From contig JABSOZ010000004.1 of NCBI GenBank assembly GCA_013215295.1, positions 344,390 through 408,389 of the forward strand: a stretch of DNA of 64,000 bases. The letters run 5' to 3'. Below are positions 17,906 to 26,016 of the stretch, one piece after another. The stretch comes from Colwellia sp. GTDB lineage: Bacteria > Pseudomonadota > Gammaproteobacteria > Enterobacterales > Alteromonadaceae. Under the pieces are notes generated by a model. That model had not been told where the DNA came from, ran no database searches, and saw only the letters and a program-made list of their open reading frames with translations. How positions within the stretch are numbered: the first letter of the stretch is position 1; each line of letters begins with the position of its first letter. A program made the position numbers and the translations under genes.

Positions 17906-18076
17906 TTAATCCTCTACAAACTTACTTTAGACCATAGTCATGCCTTTGCAAATGTCGGTGATAAATTCTTCACTGATTCAAAATGGACGAACCCCAGTCA
18001 ACCAATAAAAGCGAAATCTAAATTCACCTTTGTTGATGATAATGTTAACCACTTTGAAAAAGAAACACTCACATGA
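17906..18076 (+). pseudogene. C-terminal coding remnant of an unrecognised gene
   Basis: A 56-codon frame without a start codon reads LTLDHSHAFANVGDKFF, continues through SKWTNPSQPIKAKSKFTFV and ends FEKETLT. It has protein-like composition but is preceded by a stop codon with no initiation codon. It is probably the tail of a gene lost during island assembly. Nothing else coding is visible in 17800-18663 apart from repeat copy 2. Confidence 0.35.
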
Positions 18077-18490
18077 AATTGGGATTTTTAATAAGCCAAA
18101 CATTTAGGCGGTTGACGAAACTCTAGATCTAATCAAACAGCGCCCGATGTTTGCTCAGACAAGTCCTAACATTAAAAATATGAAACGTCAGTTATCATAT
18201 CAAAGTTGTCGTTAAGTAGGATGATGTTCACTCGTAAATTTTGACCGCTAAATAGTAAAAATGAACCTTCCAATACGGGTCTTCACAGGCGGTTTTGAGT
18301 TTGAAGTAGTCCTAGATATTGTTCTCGTTCTATAATTGTATTTTGATTTTTTGAACATTAAATTAGTCTCAAAATCGATTTTGTTAACGTCCGCTATGTC
18401 AATAATTTTGAATTCAGCTGTAGACTTGCTTAGGTCAACTAACTGGTGTTCAGTTGACCTCGACAAACACACAAAATTTCAAAACCTTAC

Positions 18491-18586
18491 TTCTTCTACG
18501 CGCACCAAGAAGTCGTTAGCATTTGATGAATTTAGAAGGCAAAATTCGAACTACTTGCGGTGGAGTGATAAGGCTAACTAATGCCA
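18491..18586. repeat. 96-bp direct repeat, copy 2 (right of TonB receptor gene)
   Basis: It aligns with 14961-15056 over 96 bases without gaps. The leading hairpin is weaker here (ACTTCTT...AAGAAGT), while the blocks AGAAGTCGTTAGCATTTGAT and GAACTACTTGCGGTGG are identical. Both copies point the same way and lie about 3.5 kb apart, so homologous recombination between them would delete the TonB receptor gene. Confidence 0.8.
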
Positions 18587-18663
18587 CAAAGAAGACATAA
18601 GCTTAAATGTGATTAACTTATTTTACATTAGAATTTCTATTGAAAAACTACCATAGTCACTTG

Positions 18664-19308
18664 TTATGTTAATTGCTCAAACGACCAACCATTCTGATTA
18701 ACATGTAATTTGGCTTTTTGCTTATTTTTTAGGTTTGATATGTTTTTAGATTCAATTGTAAAAATTAAGCCATCTTTTAACAAAACAGGATCTATATGAA
18801 GGTTTAACTCTAGTTCTTCGCCCACATCCAAATCTGTAATTGTGTCATACTTTGAGGTGTTCGATTGATTACCTATGTGAAACCAAGGTTGTAAATTCCC
18901 CAACCTAATGTTCACACCTTTTGCAAAATTTGTAGATACATTTTTCAAGCTTAATTTTATAGCGGGATAGTCTTCATTCGACACTACTTTTTTGTCATCT
19001 ACATTAAATATAAAATCATCTTTTTTTGTATAGATTAAAGATATTTTGGCTAAGTTTTCGTTACTAGTATTTTTTGTAGAAAGGTAGATGTGAGTTTGGT
19101 TTCTTTCATTTTTTTCAAGCCTAAATAAAAACCAAGCAGATAAAAATGCAACAAAACCACCAGAATACCCTCCAAGAAAACTTAACCACTCCCCCCTTGT
19201 CCCTAAAGCCTGATCTGGTAGTAAATACATATATAAATTCATTGCTAATGGAGTGAGTAAGGGGACTGAAATTATTACGACAACGATTATCAATATATAA
19301 CGATTCAA
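18664..19308 (-). CDS. Two-TM membrane-anchored protein of unknown function
   Basis: The 214-aa protein starts at TTG, preceded by GGAG six bases upstream. Two transmembrane segments lie at residues ~3-28 (YILIIVVVIISVPLLTPLAM) and ~45-62 (FLGGYSGGFVAFLSAWFLFR). A charged linker and a ~130-residue beta-rich domain follow (KLSLKNVSTNFAKGVNIRLG). The layout is the same as in the 228-aa cargo protein at 12329, although I see no obvious sequence match. The upstream 289-aa gene reads in the same direction. Function unknown. Confidence 0.6.
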   Translation of the reverse strand: MNRYILIIVVVIISVPLLTPLAMNLYMYLLPDQALGTRGEWLSFLGGYSGGFVAFLSAWFLFRLEKNERNQTHIYLSTKNTSNENLAKISLIYTKKDDFIFNVDDKKVVSNEDYPAIKLSLKNVSTNFAKGVNIRLGNLQPWFHIGNQSNTSKYDTITDLDVGEELELNLHIDPVLLKDGLIFTIESKNISNLKNKQKAKLHVNQNGWSFEQLT

Positions 19309-19421
19309 GAAAGACTCCGATTAACATAACGCTTTGCTAAGCGACTAAAAATGGCTGGCTATAATAGCGAGGAACGAGCACAGCCAGCTGTTTGTGTCCG
19401 TTTGAGCAACTTGATAAGTGT

Positions 19422-20288
19422 TTAGAACATACCTTGCTGTTCTGGTGCCACTTTATGATCTTTAACTTTAGTTATAATCTTTTCTACCCTTAAACCTTGA
19501 GGTGTTTTAGTTTGAATAATCTCCATTTCAACTATCAATAAATCACCTTTTCCAAATCGTTCACCTTTATCTACAGAATCGATAAACTCTTCATCTATAA
19601 TTTCAGCGTAAAAGCTAGATTGACCATCATGGAGCTTCCATTTATTTCCATCTTTAAATGATGGTGACTCAATTGTTAGGCCAGTAGTAACTGTGTTTTT
19701 AAATAAAGGTAACTCAAAATCTAAAGGTTTAAAAAAATCAGCATCGTTTGCTGAAGCATCCGTTTGCACACCAAACTGAGAAGATTTTAATTTAACGCTA
19801 CTTAAACCTTTATTGAGTGGTTCGCGAATAAAGGTATCAAGCGAATTAGCCGCTTTAGGATCTGATATTACATTTAGTGTTTGAATATGAAAAATCTGAG
19901 TGTTCCCATTAGAATTTTCGATATTTACAGTGTTTTCATTTCTATCGGGAGTACATTCTTTAGGTTGCTTACCACCTAAATGGATACATGCTTTAATTGA
20001 GTCTGTTGCCAATGTAATTAAATCTTTTGGAGAAGCAGTGCAGAAAATTGCACTGGATGATAGACCTATAACTTGCAATGCGAAATCAACATCGAAGGAT
20101 TGACCTCTAAAACCAGATACATCCATGCTAAGAGAGGCATCTTTGCCATAGGCTTCTCTAGTTACAACAGACATGAATTCATCTAATGCAAGGATATATC
20201 GTGCTACATCCTTAGCCCTTAACTGGCCTTTCTCTACAGCGGCACCGTAGTATTCTAGAGAGATTTTATCTTCTGTAATTGGTTGCAT
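19422..20288 (-). CDS. Conserved-looking cytosolic protein of unknown function
   Basis: The protein is about 288 aa. The second of two adjacent ATG codons (20286-20288) is preferred because AAGGAG lies too close to the first. The N-terminal part (DKISLEYYGAAVEKGQLRAK; ARYILALDEFM) looks helical. The C-terminal part (residues ~180-270) looks like a small beta-barrel domain with FKDGNKWKLHDGQ. No enzyme motif is visible. It sits upstream of the two-TM protein and may form a two-gene unit with it: a cytosolic sensor plus a membrane protein, by inference only. Confidence 0.6.
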   Translation of the reverse strand: MQPITEDKISLEYYGAAVEKGQLRAKDVARYILALDEFMSVVTREAYGKDASLSMDVSGFRGQSFDVDFALQVIGLSSSAIFCTASPKDLITLATDSIKACIHLGGKQPKECTPDRNENTVNIENSNGNTQIFHIQTLNVISDPKAANSLDTFIREPLNKGLSSVKLKSSQFGVQTDASANDADFFKPLDFELPLFKNTVTTGLTIESPSFKDGNKWKLHDGQSSFYAEIIDEEFIDSVDKGERFGKGDLLIVEMEIIQTKTPQGLRVEKIITKVKDHKVAPEQQGMF

Positions 20289-20586
20289 CATGACTCCTTA
20301 TGTATGCCTAACTCTAAAAACACTTAACAGCTTATTAGATGGGAAAAAAACCTTTTGTCTACAGTTTATTAACCGCCTGATTTTTTGTAATATAAATAAA
20401 ATTACATTTATATTTCCAGTTTATCAAGTGTTTATTGATTTTCTTTAATTCACTTTTGGAGAAATCGTGCAAAAAATAATATTCAAAGATAACTCCATTT
20501 TTATTTCAACCAAATAAGTATTACAAATGTATGGCAAAAAAATTATTGCTAATGTCGCCAATGCGCACAAAGTTAACATAAAACAT

Positions 20587-21030
20587 CTATAAATCTAGCT
20601 GTTTATTGACCTCTTGCCATGAAGGGCGAGAGGTTGAGCCAAATTTAATTATCTCCCCAATAAAATTTTCTTGTCCGCGCCCATGTGTCCAGTCATCAAC
20701 CAAAATATCACCGCGTAATCCCCCTTTATTAGAACAAATGATAAGTTTATTTGTCACCTCAAGACCCAAGCATTCCTCAACCCATAGTCGCTTTTCGGTA
20801 TAACATAACGGATTTTCAATGGATGGTGCCATCAGAATATAAGGATCAAAATTCGGTGAAGCTAATAATAGGCTAAAACTTTCAATGTCACCGAGGATGG
20901 GGTCAAGATGGGTGAAAAAAAACATATTGAGATTGCGGACAAATCATATTAGGTGTATTTAGTAAGGCCTGTTGATGCGCTTTGGTATAATTACACAGCA
21001 CATCATCCATATCACATATACAATTTTCAT
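20587..21030 (-). pseudogene. Frameshifted 5'(3')-deoxyribonucleotidase (NT5C-like) gene
   Basis: The C-terminal 112 codons read as a 5'-nucleotidase type C protein: LCYTEKRLWVEECLG, then SNKGGLRGDILVDDWTHGRG, a typical end of this HAD-family enzyme. The N-terminal part is present but out of frame. The ATG at 21028-21030 opens MKIVYV, and a shift of frame is needed to read the catalytic DMDDVLCNY motif. A second shift is needed at a run of eight T residues (QSQY to FFTHLDP). Two frameshifts imply the gene is dead. The intact enzyme would dephosphorylate deoxynucleotides. Confidence 0.7.
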
Positions 21031-21102
21031 CCGTTCACTTCCTTTTCCGATGCATATCCAGTTGTGTGAGCTAAGTTCAGTTGAAAAATGACGTCACTCT
21101 GA

Positions 21103-21867
21103 TTAAATATTAACGATGAAGTGTTCATCAAAATATTCATTTAGATGTGACGGTGAATACCCCCGTTGATTGGAAAGCACTCTCGTATTGTTAATATGAT
21201 AATCAACATTGTTATGCGTATGACCATGCACCCAGAGAATGGGATAATACTGCATATCGATTATGTCTTGCTCGAGGTTTGATGAATAACAAGGAGAAAG
21301 ATCGCTAGCTTTATAATCTATAGATATCGACTCTTCTGAGGGGGCATGGTGAGTAACGACGACACATTTTGAATGCTGCTTTTCATTCAATTCAGCTTTA
21401 ATAAACTGTAAACTTTCAACGTGCATTCTAACTGTGTCAGGAGGTGTCAGTTTTCGATATTTTCCACCTTGGATATACCGGATAGATTTATAGTCATTCA
21501 TATCATGCTGAGCTGCTAACTGGCTATTGTATTGATTGTGATGCAGCTTAAAGTCGGTCCATAGGGTTGCTCCAATAAATAAAACATCGTCAATAATCAC
21601 CGAGCTATCCATCAGCAAGTGAATGTCGAGTTCAGTGGCCTTTTCTTTTAATTGTTTGTTCAGTTTTTGATAATTACTTTTATAATACTCATGATTTCCA
21701 GGCACATAAATAATTGGTTGCTTGAAATGCTCACGAGCCCAAATTAAGCCTTTTATGCCAGTATGGATATCACCGGCTAGAATCACAACATCTGTATGAG
21801 CAGCTTCTTGTGGAGGTACCCATGTTTCAAATTCACAATGCAAATCCGAATAAATAGCCAGTTTCAT
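21103..21867 (-). CDS. Calcineurin-like metallophosphoesterase, last gene of helicase operon
   Basis: The 254-aa enzyme shows all signatures of the binuclear-metal phosphoesterase fold: Asp8 and His10 (YSDLHCE), Asp33 (LAGDIH), Asn58-His59 (GNHEYY), the later His of THHAPS (~residue 171), and the terminal GHTHNN motif. Family members cleave phosphomonoesters or diesters, including nucleic acids and cyclic nucleotides. Its start overlaps the stop of the 179-aa gene by four bases, so it is translated with the upstream helicase operon. In that context a nuclease or nucleotide-signal hydrolase role is an attractive guess. Confidence 0.8.
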   Translation of the reverse strand: MKLAIYSDLHCEFETWVPPQEAAHTDVVILAGDIHTGIKGLIWAREHFKQPIIYVPGNHEYYKSNYQKLNKQLKEKATELDIHLLMDSSVIIDDVLFIGATLWTDFKLHHNQYNSQLAAQHDMNDYKSIRYIQGGKYRKLTPPDTVRMHVESLQFIKAELNEKQHSKCVVVTHHAPSEESISIDYKASDLSPCYSSNLEQDIIDMQYYPILWVHGHTHNNVDYHINNTRVLSNQRGYSPSHLNEYFDEHFIVNI

Positions 21868-22403
21868 TTTTGGTATCGCTCTTTATGTTTGGCTAAGCGA
21901 TTTAACCATAGCTGTCTAGAGAAACCCGTCGATTGATGAAGTCTTTCAATAAGCATATCGCTAATATCAAGTTTACCCTCTCTAAATTGAGTAAATTCAA
22001 TCGAGGTTAAGTGCAGCATCTCTTGTGCACGTATATCTGAGACTTGAAGGGTTCTTTGCCATTTAACAAATAAGTTAGAAAACTGAAACTTAAAAGTATT
22101 ACTCTTATTGTTTGATGTATCTGGAGTTGTTTGTAACGTATAAAAATAAGCGCTTCTCCCTTGGCCGATGCGAAGTGCTTTAGCATTGGCTTCAAGGTAT
22201 AATTGACCTTCATCAATCATTTCTAAGGCACAGCTTTTAATCTCAGGCAGGTAATTTTCTATTGGCGCACAATTCATATTGTTCATGCCGCCATTACCTG
22301 CAATATACAACTGGCTTTTTTCTTGGGTATCAATACCCACTAATAACCAATCAGGATGATTGGGTTGTAATAAGCGCTTTTCAAATTGTTCAGTTTTAAG
22401 CAT
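21864..22403 (-). CDS. Unknown protein between helicase and phosphoesterase
   Basis: This 179-aa protein is not recognised. It has an N-terminal alpha/beta region (DWLLVGIDTQEKSQLYIAG). The C-terminal helical part (LTSIEFTQFREGKLDISDML, then STGFSRQLWLNRLAKHK) resembles an HTH or XRE-like fold used in antitoxin-type proteins. It is separated by two bases from the helicase stop and overlaps the phosphoesterase start by four bases. A regulatory or substrate-adaptor subunit of the operon's machinery is possible. Confidence 0.6.
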   Translation of the reverse strand: MLKTEQFEKRLLQPNHPDWLLVGIDTQEKSQLYIAGNGGMNNMNCAPIENYLPEIKSCALEMIDEGQLYLEANAKALRIGQGRSAYFYTLQTTPDTSNNKSNTFKFQFSNLFVKWQRTLQVSDIRAQEMLHLTSIEFTQFREGKLDISDMLIERLHQSTGFSRQLWLNRLAKHKERYQK

Positions 22404-22405
22404 AA

Positions 22406-23839
22406 CTACCTCAGTTCACTCAGCCCTAAAGCAATAGATTCTTGTTTAAACTGCCCAAATATATTGACTACTTTTTCATAAGAGCTTGTTAAAAAGTGTT
22501 CTTCATCGGTTTCACTTACTCCATCAAATACTTCAGGATCAATCACATTAAGAAATTCACTTAAGTGAAGATTTATTTTTGGGGTACTTGTTGTTGTATT
22601 GTCGAACGTAAGAAGACCAACGTCATTATCTTCAATTTCATCTTGAGTAAAACCTTTCATCTTTTCGAACTTAACGACATCAGCTTCAAAAGGTACATCT
22701 TGTTTAACACGATATGCGTATTCTAAAAGTTTAGGCTCAGCCGGCATGTACATAATGGCTTCTTGATTCTTTGAGTTAGTCATTCTGAGTATTCGTCCTA
22801 GAATCTGTCTAAAATGCATTTCTGTCTTGATATTCGTAAGGTGACAACAAACTTGTAAGCGAGGAATGTTAGTTCCTTCACTTATCATCCCTACGGAAAT
22901 AATCCATTTAGTTTTCGCATGTCTAAATTGTTGAATAATATTGGTTGGCTCATTTTCTCTGTAAGTAACAACGACGGCATCTTCGTTAAAACAGGCTTTC
23001 ATTAACAATCTAATTTGTTTTGCATGCTCAACAGAAGAGGCAACAATTAATCCGGCGGCGTCTGAGTTTTTTGTTCGAATTGAACTTAACTTTTTTTGTG
23101 CCGAAGAGATTACGTATTTAATTACCGCTTCATTTTCTATAATTTCTTGGTACGGAATGATTGATTGCGATAATAAACATTTAAAGCTAGTAAACGTTTT
23201 AGTCTCATTGTCATCAACCACTGAAATATTATTGTTATCAATAGCGATTATCTGAGGTACACGACAAACATCATCTTGAATAGCTTCAGCAAGCCCATAA
23301 ACGTAATCACACGATATTTTGTTGCTTGGGTGCATATAGTTTGAAAGAACGATAGGAGCAGCATCCGAGCGCCAAGGTGTTCCTGTTAACGCCAATGTAT
23401 ATTTAGCTTTATCTTGAATGTTTAATATTATTTGTTCGCCCCATGCATTGGCATTATCAATATTAGAGCCCGCACAATGGTGGATCTCATCAAAGATCAC
23501 GAATATGCGATATTGCTCGAATAATTCCCAAAAATCATCATCAAGATATTGTAAGTTTTGATAAGTCAGAGAATGTCCTTTAGCTCCAAGTAAACCATCG
23601 AATCGTTCATTAATTCTCAATTGTAAACTCTGACTAAAATCTTGCGAAACAATCGAAGATGGAGAGAAGCAGATAATCAAATCAACAAGGTTCTGTTTCA
23701 ACAGTTGATCGGCTAGTTCGGATGCCATTAATGTTTTACCTGCTCCAGGTGTCGCTAATGCTAAAAAATGGCTGTTGCCATTCAAGTATTGTCTTAAAGC
23801 TAAATTTATACAGTCATCTTGCCATTGTCTTAGTTTCAT
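22406..23839 (-). CDS. SF2 DEAD/DEAH-type helicase, core of putative defence operon
   Basis: The 477-aa ATPase has a compact SF2 helicase core without extra domains. The Q-like start is LRQWQDDCI, the Walker A is TPGAGKT (residues ~30-36), and motif II is DEIH (117-120). Motif III is LTGTPWR (~151-157). The second RecA domain has GMISEGTNIPRL and the arginine-finger motif HFRQILGRILRMT. It resembles the helicase cores of type III restriction and many phage-defence systems, but has no nuclease domain of its own. The downstream phosphoesterase could supply cleavage. Its start overlaps the upstream gene's stop (ATGA). Confidence 0.8.
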   Translation of the reverse strand: MKLRQWQDDCINLALRQYLNGNSHFLALATPGAGKTLMASELADQLLKQNLVDLIICFSPSSIVSQDFSQSLQLRINERFDGLLGAKGHSLTYQNLQYLDDDFWELFEQYRIFVIFDEIHHCAGSNIDNANAWGEQIILNIQDKAKYTLALTGTPWRSDAAPIVLSNYMHPSNKISCDYVYGLAEAIQDDVCRVPQIIAIDNNNISVVDDNETKTFTSFKCLLSQSIIPYQEIIENEAVIKYVISSAQKKLSSIRTKNSDAAGLIVASSVEHAKQIRLLMKACFNEDAVVVTYRENEPTNIIQQFRHAKTKWIISVGMISEGTNIPRLQVCCHLTNIKTEMHFRQILGRILRMTNSKNQEAIMYMPAEPKLLEYAYRVKQDVPFEADVVKFEKMKGFTQDEIEDNDVGLLTFDNTTTSTPKINLHLSEFLNVIDPEVFDGVSETDEEHFLTSSYEKVVNIFGQFKQESIALGLSELR

Positions 23840-24360
23840 ATTTTCTCTAGTGTGTTATTTTGCTGAAGTAAGCCTTCAATAGCCCTGATTTTTCCTAATA
23901 TTTTCGTATTATTATCTCTAGCTTTATTGTATTGCGGCTGTATTTCATCAACTAATTCTGGGAATTCTGTGTAAAGTTCTTTATATGCTTCAGCCTCACC
24001 AATATTCAGCAATAACTCGGCTTTGTAATGATTTAACTTCATAATTAGGTGCTGTTGTTTATCGCTTTCAGCTGGTTTGATTTTTGAAGTATTATTTGTT
24101 TTCTCTATAGGTAGTTTATTTGCATCAAAGAGCTTTGTTTTACTAAAACGCGTTAATCCTTTTTTGTTAGATATTAACTTCTTAAGCCATCCCTTCTTCT
24201 CTAACTTTAATAATTCAGCGTAAACCTTCCGCCGAATAACAATAGGATCAATAGTCGGATCATTTTTTAATGCTATATACGCTGATCGGACATCACTTGT
24301 GGTGAAATGATCAACGTTTGGCGCTGTAATAATTTGAGCCACAAAAATATCTAATTTCAA
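23836..24360 (-). CDS. First gene of helicase operon: winged-helix-like protein with coiled coil
   Basis: The 174-aa protein has an N-terminal region (FTTSDVRSAYIALKND; VYAELLKLEKKGWLKKL) with the helix-turn-helix-wing pattern of a small DNA-binding domain. A basic linker and a helical C-terminal half follow. It leads the operon and overlaps the helicase start by four bases. I do not recognise the family. It may load the helicase on DNA. The 171-base divergent region to the XRE gene, with its palindrome, should contain its promoter. Confidence 0.6.
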   Translation of the reverse strand: MKLDIFVAQIITAPNVDHFTTSDVRSAYIALKNDPTIDPIVIRRKVYAELLKLEKKGWLKKLISNKKGLTRFSKTKLFDANKLPIEKTNNTSKIKPAESDKQQHLIMKLNHYKAELLLNIGEAEAYKELYTEFPELVDEIQPQYNKARDNNTKILGKIRAIEGLLQQNNTLEKI

Positions 24361-24457
24361 AAAAAATCCTAAGTTGCTTTAACAATATTGATTACATGAA
24401 GGTAATGGTTAGAAGCGATATATACTTTTAGCCTGATTTTATTTACTTAAAACCAAG

Positions 24458-24523
24458 TTGCTCCGTAAGCGGAGCAATTTTAGGCTTTTTATTTGTGACA
24501 ATCAAGTTCTGAAATCGGAGCAA
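24458..24523. promoter_or_regulatory. Palindromic operator and half-site between helicase operon and XRE gene
   Basis: TTGCTCCG-taag-CGGAGCAA (24458-24477) is a perfect 8+4+8 palindrome. The half CGGAGCAA recurs at 24516-24523 on the same strand, overlapping the presumed ribosome-binding site of the XRE gene. The arrangement suggests the XRE protein binds both sites, repressing itself and the divergent helicase operon. Confidence 0.7.
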
Positions 24524-24531
24524 GTGATGTT

Positions 24532-24756
24532 ATGAATATTATTGGCAAAAACGTTAGAGTTATTCGTGAACTTGAAGGGTTGACTCAAGAGCAGTTCGCA
24601 GCAAAATGTAATCTAATCGATTGGGAAATTAGCAGAAGTACGGTAGCTAAAATAGAATCAAATGTGAGAAGGATAACTGATATCGAAGTACAGAAATTAG
24701 CATTGGCACTTGATGTAGAAGTATCTGAACTATTCTCAGACTATTCAGATAAGTAA
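24532..24756 (+). CDS. XRE-family HTH transcriptional regulator
   Basis: The 74-aa protein is almost entirely a Cro/C1-type HTH domain: RVIRELEGLTQEQFAAKCN for the first helices and RSTVAKIESNVRRI for the recognition helix region. It is divergent from the four-gene helicase operon, with a palindrome and a half-site in between. That is the layout of autoregulated controllers of restriction-modification and other defence loci. The half-site covers its own translation start region. Its size and lack of a sensor domain fit a simple dose-dependent repressor. Confidence 0.85.
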   Translation: MNIIGKNVRVIRELEGLTQEQFAAKCNLIDWEISRSTVAKIESNVRRITDIEVQKLALALDVEVSELFSDYSDK

Positions 24757-24916
24757 TATTAGTCCATGAATTTAAGCAAGAACGTTTTCAGAACATGCAG
24801 TCATTTTGATTGCATGTTCTTTTAGACAATAATTGTTGATTTGCACGTAAAAATGATCCACTTTAGGTAATAATTTGTATTGAAGTTTGATCCTTGTAAT
24901 TAAGTCTAATTTACTG

Positions 24917-24943
24917 ATAAATAATAAATAATAAATAATAAAT
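24917..24943. repeat. 7-bp tandem repeat (ataaata, ~3.9 copies)
   Basis: Three exact copies and one partial copy of ataaata lie in the AT-rich gap between the XRE gene and the 82-aa gene. It could be simple slippage sequence or an easily melted site. No function can be assigned. The rest of the 24757-25017 gap shows nothing I can name. Confidence 0.6.
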
Positions 24944-25017
24944 GCGCTGACGGATCAGTTATCAATACAATTGATGGAGCAAATATTGATGCAATTTAAT
25001 ATAAGGGTTAATATTCA

Positions 25018-25266
25018 ATGTCGCCCATTGAGACACCTACCCTTTTAACTTGCGCTGTACAAACATACAGCATATGTTTTCAATTTAACGATTGGGAATT
25101 AAATTATATGCTTGATACATCACTAAACAAGAACACGAACATCCGGCCTCAAGGATGGATTATCATTAAATGCCATAAGCCCGATGGTGACGACTATTAT
25201 AAAGTTTTTAGTTCATGGGATATCGATGAATGGCGTTTTGCTCAGGCAGCGATGGAAAATATTTGA
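25018..25266 (+). CDS. Small hypothetical protein
   Basis: The 82-aa protein has an AAGGG motif about ten bases before the ATG. The sequence has a protein-like pattern (GWIIIKCHKPDGDDYYKVFS; SWDIDEWRFAQAAMENI) with Trp-rich acidic segments. No family recognised. It stands alone between the XRE gene and a non-coding stretch with strong palindromes. Confidence 0.45.
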   Translation: MSPIETPTLLTCAVQTYSICFQFNDWELNYMLDTSLNKNTNIRPQGWIIIKCHKPDGDDYYKVFSSWDIDEWRFAQAAMENI

Positions 25267-25292
25267 TAGATAGTGGAAGTTACTGGGAGTAG

Positions 25293-25448
25293 CCGCAATC
25301 CTCAGGTTCCGTATATCGCCTAGACAAAAAAGTTGAAGGCGGTTGTACTCAGTTCACTTCGCAAGAATTAGATTGCATCATGTCGACCACCAATAGTGAA
25401 AGCGTTTTGTATGAACGTATAAAGTTATCCGACGTACCCAAAGGTTGA
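25293..25448 (+). pseudogene. Start-less coding remnant
   Basis: A 51-codon open frame preceded by a stop and lacking a start codon reads SGSVYRLDKKVEGGCTQ, continues TSQELDCIMSTTNSESV and ends LSDVPKG. The composition is protein-like. It is probably the C-terminal part of a decayed gene. It begins shortly after the end of the 82-aa gene, but in a different frame, so it could also be that gene's lost extension. Confidence 0.35.
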
Positions 25449-25467
25449 TTTCAGGAATTCAACACCA

Positions 25468-25511
25468 GTGACGGTGTCACAAGCGCACACCTACCGTTGT
25501 GACACCGTCAC
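25468..25511. repeat. 15-bp perfect inverted repeat made of two palindromes
   Basis: GTGACGGTGTCACAA (25468-25482) and TTGTGACACCGTCAC (25497-25511) are perfect complements around a 14-base centre. Each arm itself contains the palindrome GTGAC-N3-GTCAC, so this is either a strong hairpin or a paired operator. It stands at the head of a GC-richer non-coding stretch (25450-25780), which also holds short repeats such as AAGCGCTGGGAAGCGC and GCATGCGCAGGATGCGCAC. Confidence 0.7.
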
Positions 25512-25778
25512 CATCATAATGCAAATAAAAAAAAACACATTCCGGACGAATTACTAAATTCCATAGTAAAGCCCTAAAAGGCAAGCGCTGGGAAGCGCAA
25601 AGGGCATGCGCAGGATGCGCACAAGAGAAACATATAAAGACGGAGAGAGAAAGTTCAACAGACAAGGTCAAGGGATAAGGTTAACAGATTAGATGCATCA
25701 CCATTTCCTACTTTCAGTAGGGGCGATTAAGCGCGTGGTGGGCATATTTGTCATGCGACATTAGAAGCAAGACCTCTC

Positions 25779-26015
25779 TTGGATATGGTAGCCGGAAAAG
25801 AAAAGAGAAGTTCAGCAGGGCGCGGCAGAGGGAGGCGTTTTTTGGGGGCAATTGAGCACGCAGGTTCTTCAACCGAGTTTTTGTCGGGCATTAAAAACAT
25901 CCCCGCTTCGCTGTATGCGCAAGCGCATCTTAGAGCGGTGTTCTTTGCAATACTGGTTCATGCATTAACACTTGAGTTTGTTGCTCTGTTTGCCGCAATG
26001 ATGTGCTATACATAG
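25779..26015 (+). CDS. Possible small basic/membrane protein (weak)
   Basis: This 78-codon frame has a basic Gly/Arg-rich N terminus (SSAGRGRGRRFLGA) and a hydrophobic C-terminal helix (AVFFAILVHALTLEFVALFA). There is no clear ribosome-binding site, and the surrounding DNA looks non-coding. It may be a spurious frame. It is listed because nothing else explains this stretch. Confidence 0.25.
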   Translation: MDMVAGKEKRSSAGRGRGRRFLGAIEHAGSSTEFLSGIKNIPASLYAQAHLRAVFFAILVHALTLEFVALFAAMMCYT

Positions 26016-26016
26016 A

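Noticed and set aside
14961..18586. The 96-bp repeats as integron attC sites
   Set aside because: attC sites should begin with RYYYAAC and end with GTTRRRY. The conserved words here (GTTAGCA...GCTAAC) have the opposite order, and no integron integrase is seen.
25779..26015. The 78-codon frame as a confident gene
   Set aside because: It has no clear ribosome-binding site and lies in a stretch that looks non-coding. It is kept only as a weak feature.
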